A stretch of 64,000 nt of DNA from Actinomadura alba (GCF_014323705.1 NZ_JABVEC010000006.1:186001-250000), one strand, 5' to 3'. Counted from the stretch's first letter, positions 1 through 7,479 are shown. Numbers and translations are program-made. Notes: generated by a model from the sequence alone, not told the origin.

Positions 1-20
1 CACGCCAGAGGATTCCCGGT

Positions 21-43
21 CGTGATCATGCAGTTGTTCGCGT
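21..43 (+). repeat. Dispersed repeat, copy 1 (23-bp direct repeat, left flank)
   Basis: Starts CGTGATCATGCAGTTGTTCG and continues for three more bases identical to the copy at 1124-1146. The two perfect 23-bp direct repeats bracket the AbiEi/DUF559 gene. Its core contains the palindrome TGATCA. Further copies in both orientations lie up to position 3393. Confidence 0.85.
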
Positions 44-161
44 CCCGACAGGGTTGCTTCGTGGCGTTTGTCGGTGATGTGAGCTCGCGAGGTGCTGCGC
101 TTGTCCACAGATGGCGCGGACCCTCTGTCGACGCGGTAGTGATCGGACGCATCGTGAGCCC

Positions 162-1112
162 ATGGACGGACTCACCTTCCGCGAGGCGGCCGCTCGAGGA
201 ATCTCGAAGGGCCTGCTGTCACGCCGTGTCCGCGACGGGATCCTCGTACCCATCACCCGTGGCGCGTACCTCCGGCCCGATCAGATCGGTTCACTGGAAG
301 CGCGCGCATCCGTGATCAGTCGGCTGTTACCGCCCCACACCGTTGTGGCGCGCCGTACGGCCGCCTGGCTATGGGGACTCGACGTCCTGCCGCCGGGGGT
401 CGACGCCGCGCGCTGGCCGGTCGAATTGGTGGTGCCGCCCGACCACACCCCGCCGCGGCGGCCAGGCATCGAGGTGAGGTTGTCGCAACTGCCGCCGGAC
501 GAGATCACCGAGGTATCCGGAGTGCGTGTGACCTCGATGGAGCGTACGGCCATGGACTGTGGCCGCTGGTTGCCCCGGCTCGAGGCGGTGGCGGCGGTGG
601 ACCAGTTCCTTCGGTGGAACGTCGATCCGGGCCGGCTCGGCGAGATGGCGGCACGGCTGGCCGGCGAGCGCAACGCGAGGTTGCTGCGGCGCGTCCTGGC
701 CGCGGCCGACCGAGGCGCCGAATCACCGGGCGAGAGCTGGAGCAGGGTCCGCATCATCGACGCTGGCCTGCCGAGACCGGGCACACAGATCCCGGTGATG
801 GGGCGGCACGGCAACCCGCTCTTCGTTGACCTGGGGTACGAGGACTACCGGGTGGGAGTGGAGTACGACGGTGAGCCGTACCACAGCACTCCCGCGGCGC
901 GGGCCCACGACGAAGATCGTCGGCGCTGGCTGGAGGCGCGCCACGGCTGGGTCATCATCCCGATCACCAGTGTGGACGTGCTCGTGCGACCCCGGCCGTT
1001 TCTGACCGCCCTCGTCACGGCATTGCTCGACCGAGGCTGGCGGCCCGACGACGAGCAAATGATCGAGATCGGGACGAACCTCTCCCGGCTGTCCGGCCCG
1101 CGAGCGGCGTGA
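162..1112 (+). CDS. AbiEi-type winged-helix / DUF559 endonuclease-fold protein
   Basis: This 316-residue protein has two recognisable parts. The first ~45 residues resemble the winged-helix N-terminus of AbiEi-family antitoxins (type IV toxin-antitoxin). Near the C-terminus (about residues 225-290) is a DUF559/Vsr-like endonuclease-fold segment: VGVEYDGEPYH, then HDEDRRRWLEARHG and a WVIIPIT strand. Proteins of this architecture are usually annotated as AbiEi antitoxin-domain or DUF559 proteins; no function is established for this one. No NTase toxin gene follows it, so it is not an ordinary AbiE operon. The ATG at 162 begins the conserved winged-helix; an upstream in-frame ATG at 111 adds unconserved residues. 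The gene is bracketed by perfect 23-bp direct repeats. Confidence 0.75.
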   Translation: MDGLTFREAAARGISKGLLSRRVRDGILVPITRGAYLRPDQIGSLEARASVISRLLPPHTVVARRTAAWLWGLDVLPPGVDAARWPVELVVPPDHTPPRRPGIEVRLSQLPPDEITEVSGVRVTSMERTAMDCGRWLPRLEAVAAVDQFLRWNVDPGRLGEMAARLAGERNARLLRRVLAAADRGAESPGESWSRVRIIDAGLPRPGTQIPVMGRHGNPLFVDLGYEDYRVGVEYDGEPYHSTPAARAHDEDRRRWLEARHGWVIIPITSVDVLVRPRPFLTALVTALLDRGWRPDDEQMIEIGTNLSRLSGPRAA

Positions 1113-1123
1113 GATCTCTCCGC

Positions 1124-1146
1124 CGTGATCATGCAGTTGTTCGCGT
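1124..1146 (+). repeat. Dispersed repeat, copy 2 (23-bp direct repeat, right flank)
   Basis: Identical over 23 bp to 21-43 and in the same orientation, starting 12 bp after the stop codon of the AbiEi/DUF559 gene. Confidence 0.85.
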
Positions 1147-1230
1147 GTGAGTCGTCAGTGCCCGACGGGCGGGCGGGCGGGTGTAGGGCTGTGGTGCTTA
1201 AGTGCGTGATCACGGCGGAGGGTTCTCGGC

Positions 1231-1249
1231 CGTGATCATGCAGTTGTTC
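1231..1249 (+). repeat. Dispersed repeat, copy 3
   Basis: CGTGATCATGCAGTTGTTC, identical to the first 19 bases of copies 1 and 2. A degenerate inverted copy (GTGCGTGATCACGGCGG) lies just before it at about 1202-1218. Confidence 0.8.
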
Positions 1250-1302
1250 ACCAAGGGCTCCTCGGGGGATGCGGAGCAGGGGGGCTGGGCGGATCGTCGC
1301 GG

Positions 1303-1321
1303 GAACAAGTGCATGATCACG
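1303..1321 (-). repeat. Dispersed repeat, inverted copy 4
   Basis: GAACAAGTGCATGATCACG is the reverse complement of the dispersed repeat with one mismatch. It lies inside the 3' part of the SRPBCC reading frame, where it contributes codons to the C-terminal tail. Confidence 0.75.
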
Positions 1322-1753
1322 ACGGAGGTTCGGGGGCTGGCGAGGACCTTGATGAGTGAGCGCATGACGTGGGAGCGCCACCCGCTGCCCATGCCCTGGA
1401 ATGCGGACGCCTGCAGGGGGATCATCGCGAAGCCCGCGTGCTCGATGAACAGGCGGGTCCCGCGGCCCTCCGCCACCAGCCGCCACGTGACGGTGGTGTT
1501 GAGCGCGCCGCCGCCCCAGCCGATGCGGAGCAACCGTTCCTCGTCGAGTTCGAGGACCTCGCAGGGGATGATCCCGTCGTACCCGACCGAGGCGATCGGC
1601 CGGGTGTGGAACGTGAACCGGTGACCGACGACGGGCTTGAAGTCGCTCGGCATCAGCCACCGTGCCAGCAGGTCGGATCGGTGAGCGCCCGCCACACTTT
1701 GGACGGTGGGTGCGCCAGGAACTCGTCGACCTCGATCGATCCGCGCCGGGCGC

Positions 1754-2089
1754 TCATGTCCGACCCTCGCTCTCGTCCTCACCGGCCTCGTCGACCAGCT
1801 CGCGCAGTCCGGTGAGCCGCTCCCGCCAGAACCGTTCGTACGGCGAGAGCCACTGCGAGAGCTCCATCAGCGGGCCCGCCTCCAGCCGGTAGAGCCGGTG
1901 CCTGCCGCTGCGCTGCTCGCTCACCAGCCCGGCGTCTCGGAGCACCTTCAGATGCTCTGAGACGCTCGGGCGTCTCATCTCGAAATGCGAGGCCAGGTCG
2001 TTCACCGAATGCGCCCCGTCGAGCAGCAGGTGGATCAGTTCACGCCGGACCGGGCTGGCCAGCGCGGCGAAGACGTCCACAGTGTCCAT
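1754..2089 (-). CDS. ArsR-family winged-helix transcriptional regulator
   Basis: This 111-residue protein is a typical short ArsR/SmtB-type regulator: FAALASPVRRELIHLL, then a recognition-helix region (MRRPSVSEHLKVLRDAGLVS) and a basic wing (RSGRHRLYRLE). It has no cysteine-rich metal site, which fits the non-metal ArsR group that is typically paired with AHSA1/SRPBCC proteins. Its stop overlaps the start of such a gene by ATGA. A perfect 16-bp palindrome lies 15 bp upstream of its start and is the likely autoregulatory operator. Confidence 0.9.
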   Translation of the reverse strand: MDTVDVFAALASPVRRELIHLLLDGAHSVNDLASHFEMRRPSVSEHLKVLRDAGLVSEQRSGRHRLYRLEAGPLMELSQWLSPYERFWRERLTGLRELVDEAGEDESEGRT

Positions 2090-2104
2090 GGCGGGAAACC
2101 ATAT

Positions 2105-2120
2105 GTAGGGAATTCCCTAC
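2105..2120. promoter_or_regulatory. Perfect palindrome, likely ArsR operator
   Basis: GTAGGGAATTCCCTAC is a perfect 16-bp palindrome just upstream of the ArsR start at 2089. ArsR proteins bind such sites as dimers and repress their own operon. Confidence 0.65.
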
Positions 2121-2139
2121 CGGTCAAGCCGTGGACGGG

Positions 2140-2661
2140 CTACGGGCACACCAGTCGGAACCGCACGATCGTCGGCAGCTCGTACATTTCGAGTTCGGTG
2201 CGGAGCCGGACCAGCGATTCCTCGCCGAGGTGGCCGCGCAGCAGGGTGAGGTCGGCGTCCTCGTCGCACACCACCGACACCACGAACCGGGACCACGCGG
2301 CGGATCCGGTCAGCCTGACCTGCACGCTCTGCACCCCCGGCAGGTGCCGTACCTCTTCGACCAGGTCGCCGGCGGCGACCCGCACACGCACGCGGGTGCT
2401 CCACCGGGTCAGGTTCAGCCGGCGCAGTACGGCCGCCCGCGCCTGCGAGAGCAGCCAGAGCAGCCCGACCAGTGTGAGCGAGACGCTCACCCCGGCCACG
2501 CCCGGCCAGAACCACGGGTGCCCGGCCGCGAAGCGGGCCAACGCCGGATCCAGCACCGGCCGGGCGGCCGACGCGGGGCCGAGGACGCCGAGCCCGACGA
2601 ACAGCGCCGAGGCTCCGCAGGCCGCCATCGTGAGGCCGGTGAAGATGAGCCCGAGCCGCAT
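2140..2661 (-). CDS. AmaP-like alkaline shock membrane anchor protein
   Basis: A 173-residue protein with two hydrophobic helices (about residues 3-30 and 50-72). The rest is a soluble mixed domain with the RVRVRVAAGDLV and VRLTGSAAWSRFVVSV strands seen in actinobacterial AmaP homologues. In Firmicutes AmaP anchors the Asp23 envelope-stress protein to the membrane. The gene follows the DUF6286 gene with a 1-bp gap, the usual order at the end of actinobacterial Asp23/Gls24 operons. No Asp23 gene is present here. Confidence 0.7.
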   Translation of the reverse strand: MRLGLIFTGLTMAACGASALFVGLGVLGPASAARPVLDPALARFAAGHPWFWPGVAGVSVSLTLVGLLWLLSQARAAVLRRLNLTRWSTRVRVRVAAGDLVEEVRHLPGVQSVQVRLTGSAAWSRFVVSVVCDEDADLTLLRGHLGEESLVRLRTELEMYELPTIVRFRLVCP

Positions 2662-2662
2662 G

Positions 2663-3277
2663 TCAGTCCTGTCTCCACTTCAGCCGTACGGCCACGCGCC
2701 GCCACCGGATGGGATCGATCTCGTCCAGCCGGACCGCCACCGCGGTGCCCACGAGGTCGGCGAGGTTGCCCGGGTTGCGGTACTCCGTGGTGGCGTGCAC
2801 GACCACCCGGCGCCGGAACCGGCCGCGCAGGCGTACGGTCACCCGCGCGATGCCGGGCACGCCGAGCGCGGCCGCCGTCAGCGAGCGGCGCAGCCCGGTG
2901 CGGGTGATGGCCGCCGCGAGCTGCGGGTCGGTGCCCCGCAACGGTTCCATCCCGGTACGCCCGGGCAGCGTTCCGAGCAGCAGCAGGGCGGCGCCCGCGG
3001 CCGTGAGCGCGCCGGTGGCGAGCAGCACCTGCGGGTCGTTCCAGGACAGGTCCCGCAGGAGCGCGCTGCCACGGGCGACCGTGGTCTCGTGCGTCGGCCG
3101 GCCGACCAGCCGCGAGATCACCTCGAGCGCCGCCAGCGCGCCGACGGCCGTCAGCAGCCCGGCCGCGCACAGTGCCGCGAGGACCCTGCGCGAACGGAAC
3201 TCGCGTAGCGCGGCCCGCCGGGCCGCGCGTGGCGACACCGGGTTCTCCAGCAGATCCGTGAATTGCGTCTCGCTCAT
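2663..3277 (-). CDS. DUF6286-family membrane protein of Asp23-type loci
   Basis: A 204-residue protein with an arginine-rich N-terminus, two transmembrane helices (about residues 33-53 and 84-104) and a C-terminal soluble domain with repeated V-x-V-x-L strands. This matches DUF6286 proteins, which usually sit between Asp23/Gls24 genes and amaP. The following amaP-like gene starts 1 bp after its stop, so the two are co-transcribed. The function of the family is unknown. The Asp23 partners expected upstream are missing. Confidence 0.65.
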   Translation of the reverse strand: MSETQFTDLLENPVSPRAARRAALREFRSRRVLAALCAAGLLTAVGALAALEVISRLVGRPTHETTVARGSALLRDLSWNDPQVLLATGALTAAGAALLLLGTLPGRTGMEPLRGTDPQLAAAITRTGLRRSLTAAALGVPGIARVTVRLRGRFRRRVVVHATTEYRNPGNLADLVGTAVAVRLDEIDPIRWRRVAVRLKWRQD

Positions 3278-3373
3278 CGCCCTCCCCCGGCGGAGCGTCG
3301 AGCAGCGGCGCCCGACGCCGATCAGTCTGGCCTAAAGAATGGCCGGAACCTAACACCTTCACGGCTTTGGCTG

Positions 3374-3393
3374 CGAACAATTGCATGGTCACG
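3374..3393 (-). repeat. Dispersed repeat, inverted diverged copy 5
   Basis: CGAACAATTGCATGGTCACG is the reverse complement of the 20-bp core (CGTGATCATGCAGTTGTTCG) with two mismatches. It lies in the 307-bp gap upstream of the DUF6286 gene, next to an AT-richer stretch (3410-3500) in which no other gene or element was recognised. Confidence 0.65.
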
Positions 3394-3584
3394 GCGGGGG
3401 GATTCGGTGGTATTGAATGAGAATGTAGCGATAAATTACAGCATTCAGTAATTAGTCGGGTGGACTTGTTATTCTTGGCAAAACCATCGGCGAACATCGC
3501 CATGTGCCGGTGTTCGGGACGCACAATGGCAGCAGTGCCGCTTACGCGGCGCTTCCGCCCTGTTACCGGCCCGAGCAGGTGTCC

Positions 3585-4469
3585 ATGGTCGATCGCCCTG
3601 TCCGCCGTGTCCTGGTCCTCGTCTCGGTCGTGGCCGTCCTGGCGACGGGAGCGGTGCGACCGGCCGTCCCGGTGTCGGCCGCCTTCGCCCCGTTCGCGTT
3701 CGTACCGGCCAGGATGGCGGTGCTCGGTGACTCCATCACCCGTGGTTTCAACGCCTGCGGCTGGTACGTCGACTGTGAGAGTCGTTCGTGGGCCGGCGGA
3801 TCCGAGGCGCCGGTGAGGAGTCACTACGCCCGGTTGCGCATGAGGAACCGTTCGCTGGTCGTCCACAACAACGCCGTGTCGCGCGCCAAGGTGATCGCCC
3901 TGGAGGGCCAGGCGCGCTCGGCCGTCGCGCAGCGCGTGGACTACGTCACGATCCTGATCGGCGCCAACGACGCGTGCACGCGCTCGGAGCAGACGATGAC
4001 CTCGGTCGCCGATTTCGAGAGCCGGTTCCGCGCCGGGATGGACACGCTGCGGCAGGGCGTCCCGAACGCGCTGGTCTTCGTCAGCAGCATCCCCGACGTC
4101 AAGCGCCTCTGGCAGGTGGGCAAGGAGGACGCCGTCGCCCGGGTCGCCTGGACGCTGTTCGGCGTGTGCCGGTCCATGCTGTTCCATCCATCGTCGATGG
4201 CGGCGGCCGACATGGACCGGCGCGATCGTGTCCGCCGGCGGGTCATCGCCTACAACCACGTTCTCGCCAGGGTCTGCGCCGAGTACCCGAGATGCGCCTC
4301 CGACCGCAACGCGGTCTTCGACTACCGCTTCTCGCTGTCGGAGGTGAGCCGGTGGGACTTCTTCCACCCGAACGGCAACGGCCAGGCGGCCCTCGCCCGG
4401 CTCACCTTCCACGCGGGGTTCTGGTCGCCGACGGCGAACCGTCGTGCCCACGCGCGCCTGAACCGGTGA
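3585..4469 (+). CDS. Secreted SGNH/GDSL-family hydrolase
   Basis: A 294-residue protein with an N-terminal signal peptide (basic VDRPVRR, hydrophobic core to about residue 32). The SGNH blocks are visible: GDSIT at residues 48-52 with the nucleophile Ser50, LIGAND for the Asn block, and DFFHPN for the catalytic Asp/His. Family members are lipases, esterases or carbohydrate deacetylases; the substrate cannot be told from sequence. The ATG at 3585 directly precedes the signal peptide, and an upstream ATG at 3504 adds a non-signal leader. The gene stands alone. Confidence 0.85.
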   Translation: MVDRPVRRVLVLVSVVAVLATGAVRPAVPVSAAFAPFAFVPARMAVLGDSITRGFNACGWYVDCESRSWAGGSEAPVRSHYARLRMRNRSLVVHNNAVSRAKVIALEGQARSAVAQRVDYVTILIGANDACTRSEQTMTSVADFESRFRAGMDTLRQGVPNALVFVSSIPDVKRLWQVGKEDAVARVAWTLFGVCRSMLFHPSSMAAADMDRRDRVRRRVIAYNHVLARVCAEYPRCASDRNAVFDYRFSLSEVSRWDFFHPNGNGQAALARLTFHAGFWSPTANRRAHARLNR

Positions 4470-4508
4470 TCGCGAAGTGAGTCGCTCTCGTCGCTCGCGC
4501 ACCTGAAA

Positions 4509-4526
4509 GGTATCCGATCGGATACC
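4509..4526. promoter_or_regulatory. Perfect palindromic operator of the AbiE-like pair
   Basis: GGTATCCGATCGGATACC is a perfect 18-bp palindrome ending 21 bp before the ATG of the HTH gene. It is the expected binding site for the XRE-type antitoxin in an autoregulated toxin-antitoxin operon. Confidence 0.7.
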
Positions 4527-4547
4527 CTGGGCGTGGAGGTGGTCGCC

Positions 4548-5060
4548 ATGGCAGCGGAAGAGCTGCTGAAGCGCGCCCGGCTGGCGGCCGGGAAGACCCA
4601 GGCCGACATCGCCTGGGCCGCGGGCACGTCGCGCACCACGCTCTCGGCGTACGAGCACGGCCGCAAATCGCCGACGCTCGACACCGCGGAGCGGATCGTC
4701 GAGGCGGCGGGGTACGAGTTCGCGCTCGACCCGCGCGTCGAGTTCACCGATCACCTCACCCGCCGGGGACGTCCGTTCTCCGTCCCCGATCGCCTCTTCC
4801 GGCTGCCGCTCGATCGGGCGTTCGCCAAGGTCGTGCTTCCGCTTCACCTGAACTGGTCAGACCCCGGTGCCGAATACGACCTCTCGAATCCGGCCGACCG
4901 CCGGCTGGTCTTTCAGAGAGTCCTGCTCGAAGGGCTGCCCGAGGACATCCGCAGATATGTCGACGGTGCCCTGCTCATAGATCTGTGGCCGGAGTTGGTA
5001 CTACCCACGGAGATCCGCGAGGCATGGGTGCCGCTCGTCGAGCACGTCGTTGTCCGGTGA
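4548..5060 (+). CDS. XRE-family HTH antitoxin of an AbiE-like toxin-antitoxin pair
   Basis: This 170-residue protein starts with a Cro/C1-type helix-turn-helix (about residues 4-60: LLKRARLAAGKTQADIAWAA, then SRTTLSAYEHGRKSP). A longer C-terminal region ends near the IDLWPEL and PLVEHVV segments seen in HTH partners of AbiEii toxins. GGAGG at 4535-4539 precedes the ATG at 4548, so that start is preferred to the in-frame GTG at 4533. Its stop overlaps the toxin GTG by four bases, so the two are translationally coupled. The palindrome at 4509-4526 suggests autorepression. Confidence 0.85.
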   Translation: MAAEELLKRARLAAGKTQADIAWAAGTSRTTLSAYEHGRKSPTLDTAERIVEAAGYEFALDPRVEFTDHLTRRGRPFSVPDRLFRLPLDRAFAKVVLPLHLNWSDPGAEYDLSNPADRRLVFQRVLLEGLPEDIRRYVDGALLIDLWPELVLPTEIREAWVPLVEHVVVR

Positions 5061-5701
5061 CGGCACCGTCAGATGGCGGTCTGACCGCTTTTCAGATCCA
5101 GGTGGCCCGGCTCTTCTTCTCATTACCGGAGAGTGAAGGCTTTCTCCTTGCCGGTGCTGGGGCGCTCTTGGCTCAAGGGCTGACCCACCGCAGCACCGAG
5201 GATCTCGACTTCTTCGGTGGACAGGGGGAGGTTTCGATTTCAGCAGCTGCGGATGCGCTTCGCAGTGCGGCCGAGGATCGAGGCTGGGAGTCGGCTGTCA
5301 TCCGCAAGTTCGATACCTTCTGCCGACTCGAGATTTCCGCTGCTGAACGGCTCGTCGTGGACTTGGCCGTTGACTCTCCGCCGGTCAGAGCGCCGAGGAT
5401 CACTGTTCTGGGACCGCCATTCGATCCTGTAGAGCTTGCGGCCAGAAAGATGCTGGCGCTGTTCGGACGTGCGGAACCTCGCGACTTCGCGGATGTCTTC
5501 CAGCTTGCCCAGCGCTTCGGAAAGGAGCCGTTGCTCGCTGGCGCCGCCGAACTGGACCGTGGATTCCATCGGGAGATCCTCGCGCAGATTCTTCGTAGCC
5601 TGGCGCACATTGAGGACGCGCGGCTGCCTGTCGGCTTGACGAGGGTTCCAGAGCTGCGTGCCTTCTTCGCCGCCTGGGCGGATGAGCTCGACGGAGCGTA
5701 G
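5057..5701 (+). CDS. AbiEii/AbiGii-family nucleotidyltransferase toxin
   Basis: A 214-residue protein of the DUF1814/AbiEii nucleotidyltransferase family. LAGAGALLAQ (residues 31-40) and HRSTEDLDFF (44-53) form the nucleotide- and metal-binding core, with Asp49 and Asp51. AARKMLALFGRAEPRDFADV near residue 135 is the usual second conserved block. AbiEii-type and MenT-type toxins transfer nucleotides to cellular targets such as tRNA, and the cognate antitoxin silences them. The GTG start at 5057 overlaps the antitoxin stop (GTGA). Position 48 is Glu rather than the more usual hydrophobic or Lys residue, but both catalytic Asp residues are kept. Confidence 0.85.
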   Translation: MTAPSDGGLTAFQIQVARLFFSLPESEGFLLAGAGALLAQGLTHRSTEDLDFFGGQGEVSISAAADALRSAAEDRGWESAVIRKFDTFCRLEISAAERLVVDLAVDSPPVRAPRITVLGPPFDPVELAARKMLALFGRAEPRDFADVFQLAQRFGKEPLLAGAAELDRGFHREILAQILRSLAHIEDARLPVGLTRVPELRAFFAAWADELDGA

Positions 5702-5837
5702 CCACGGTATGCCCGCCGAGCAGTAGCGGCGTGAGCGGTTGCGGGCGGCCGAGCGATTTTTCTTCTCCGGAGTGCGAAGAAGATTTGCGGGTTCGGGCAA
5801 TCAGCGCTGACCACTTCGTCAGAGAGGCGCCAGATGC

Positions 5838-6464
5838 ATGACCCTGACAGCTGTTCCTCCCCCGCGGATGTCTGAGGAGACGACCGACGCGTCGATCATC
5901 GAGAGGTCGCGGCATGAGCCGGAGCTGTTTTCGATGATCTTCGATCGGTACTTCATCGCGATACACCGGTACGCGGCGTCCAGGCTTGGTCCTGGTGCCG
6001 CGGAGGACATCGCCGCCGACACGTTCCTGACCGCCTTCGACCAGCGGGACCGCTACGATCTGGCCCGCCCCGAGGCGCGGGCCTGGCTGTACGGGATCGC
6101 CACCAACCTGATCGGCCGGTACCGCCGCAACGAGATCCGGCTCTATCGCGCCCTGGGCCGTTCGGCGGCCCGGGACGACGCCGGGAACCACGCCGGGAAC
6201 CACGCCGGGAACCACGCCGACCAGGTCGCGGACCAGGTGACTGCGGAACGGTTGAGCCCCGACCTGGCGCGGGGCCTGGCACGGCTTTCCAAGGGCGACC
6301 GCGACGCGCTGCTGCTCGTCGTCTGTGCCCAGTTCAGCTACGCGGAGGTGGCACACGCCCTCGCCATCCCGATCGGCACCGTGAGTTCCCGCATCAACCG
6401 GGCGCGACGCAAGCTCCGCAAGACATTGGGCCCCGCAGCACAGGAGGCGATGAACCATGGATGA
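5838..6464 (+). CDS. ECF-type RNA polymerase sigma factor
   Basis: A 208-residue sigma-70-family ECF protein. Region 2 is at about residues 28-95 (FSMIFDRYFIAIHRYAASRL, then AEDIAADTFLTAF and ARAWLYGIATNLIGRYRR). Region 4 is at about 150-195 (ARLSKGDRDALLLVVCAQFS, then YAEVAHALAIPIGTVSSRIN). The linker contains three copies of AGNH encoded by a 12-bp tandem repeat. The next gene starts inside the last codons (8-bp overlap) and encodes a CU044_5270-type protein, the usual partner of this sigma group. An alternative start is the ATG at 5868. Confidence 0.9.
   Translation: MTLTAVPPPRMSEETTDASIIERSRHEPELFSMIFDRYFIAIHRYAASRLGPGAAEDIAADTFLTAFDQRDRYDLARPEARAWLYGIATNLIGRYRRNEIRLYRALGRSAARDDAGNHAGNHAGNHADQVADQVTAERLSPDLARGLARLSKGDRDALLLVVCAQFSYAEVAHALAIPIGTVSSRINRARRKLRKTLGPAAQEAMNHG
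6181..6216 (+). repeat. 12-bp tandem repeat (3 copies) inside the sigma gene
   Basis: Three perfect copies of CCGGGAACCACG encode a repeated Ala-Gly-Asn-His in the linker between sigma regions 2 and 4. Length changes here would keep the frame. Confidence 0.8.
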
Positions 6465-7464
6465 CCTGCAGCAGGTACGCGACCGGCACGACGCGCTGCC
6501 GGACCCGGCCCCAGAGACCATCACCCAGGCCCGTGCCCGGCTGACCGCTCACATGCGGCAGGTCCCGTCCAGGAAGCGGTCCTGGCGTCCGGCCTGGCGC
6601 CTCGGTCTGGCCGGGGCGGCCGCCACGGCGCTGCTCGCGGCGGCTGTGGCGGTCGGCGTTGGAACCGGCGGAGACCGTCCCGGCGGGCAGCCGCCCGCCC
6701 AGCTGCGCCCGGTCGCCAACGCCCAGGACCTGGCCAGCAACGCGGCGATCAAGGCAGCGGCCCAACACGACCCCATGCCCAAGCCCCACCAGTGGGCGTA
6801 TTCGAAGACTCTCAGCGCCCAGACCAACGAGGATGGCGGCGACTGGCTGAGGGGGACCCCGAAGGTGAAGCACACCTGGGAGATGTGGCACCGAATCGAC
6901 GACTGGGGCTTCGCCGACTACCCGGACGGAAAGCTGAAGCTCCACAAGGGTTCCGAGCGCCGGGTCAGCTACCAGGACATTTTCTCCCTGCCGCAGGACC
7001 CCGACGCACTGCTCGCCGAGGTCTACAAGAGGGTCACTGCGGGCGGCACCCGGGAGCCGCTGCCGGGAGCCGGGTCGGGAATCACGAAGCCCGGCGCCAT
7101 GGGCGATGAGGAACGCAACATGTATGCGTTCTTCTACATCCACGCGTCCATGTGGGACACCGTGCTGCCGGCCAAGCTCCGCGCCGCCATGTACGGTGCC
7201 CTTGCCAAGATCCCTGGCGTCGGGTACGAGGCCCGTGCCGTGGACCTCGCCAAGCGCCCCGGCGTCACCTTCTACCGCCTCCAGAACGGCTACCAGCGCG
7301 ACGAGATCTTCATCGATCCGAACACCTACGAGTACCTCGGCGCCCGCTCCATCGTCGTCAAGGACCACAAGGAGATGGGCGTGAATGTAAAGAAGGGTGA
7401 CATCATCAGCTGGGCCAGCCTCCTCAAGGCCGTCATCGTCGACCGGCCCGGCCAGCGCCCCTGA
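6457..7464 (+). CDS. CU044_5270-family membrane protein, sigma-factor partner
   Basis: A 335-residue protein with a cytosolic N-terminus of ~45 residues, one transmembrane helix (about residues 47-70, LGLAGAAATALLAAAVAVGV) and an extracytoplasmic domain. The order is that of CU044_5270-family proteins, which are encoded directly after ECF sigma genes in actinobacteria and probably act as anti-sigma or sensor proteins. The start overlaps the sigma gene stop. No HxxxCxxC zinc anti-sigma motif is present. A strong hairpin with a T-run follows the stop. Confidence 0.75.
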   Translation: MDDLQQVRDRHDALPDPAPETITQARARLTAHMRQVPSRKRSWRPAWRLGLAGAAATALLAAAVAVGVGTGGDRPGGQPPAQLRPVANAQDLASNAAIKAAAQHDPMPKPHQWAYSKTLSAQTNEDGGDWLRGTPKVKHTWEMWHRIDDWGFADYPDGKLKLHKGSERRVSYQDIFSLPQDPDALLAEVYKRVTAGGTREPLPGAGSGITKPGAMGDEERNMYAFFYIHASMWDTVLPAKLRAAMYGALAKIPGVGYEARAVDLAKRPGVTFYRLQNGYQRDEIFIDPNTYEYLGARSIVVKDHKEMGVNVKKGDIISWASLLKAVIVDRPGQRP

Positions 7465-7479
7465 CGACCCGCACGTGGC

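Larger units (their letters stand above)
1210..1757 (-). pseudogene. SRPBCC/AHSA1-family gene, frameshifted near 1672
   Basis: An ATG at 1757-1755 overlaps the stop of the upstream ArsR gene (ATGA). It opens a frame beginning MSARRGSIEVDEFLAHPPSK and VWRALTDPT, the usual start of an AHSA1/SRPBCC ligand-binding domain. That frame ends within a few codons (CWHGG, stop). The rest of the domain (LLARWLMPSDF onward, with IPCEVLELDEE and TTVTWRLVAEG) continues in another frame from about 1670 to 1210. Restoring one base near 1670-1674 would join them. ArsR-AHSA1 pairs are common in actinobacteria. The last ~35 residues are encoded by copies of the dispersed repeat and probably are not ancestral. 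The frameshift may be a real lesion or a sequencing error. Confidence 0.7.

Noticed and set aside
2487-4847. Long open frame on the minus strand overlapping AmaP, DUF6286, SGNH and HTH genes
   Set aside because: It is an antisense product of high GC. It has no recognisable domain and covers four well-supported genes in other frames or strands.
5755-5790. Hairpin TTCTTC...GAAGAA after the AbiEii gene as a terminator
   Set aside because: The stem is short and AT-rich with no T-run after it; termination cannot be claimed.
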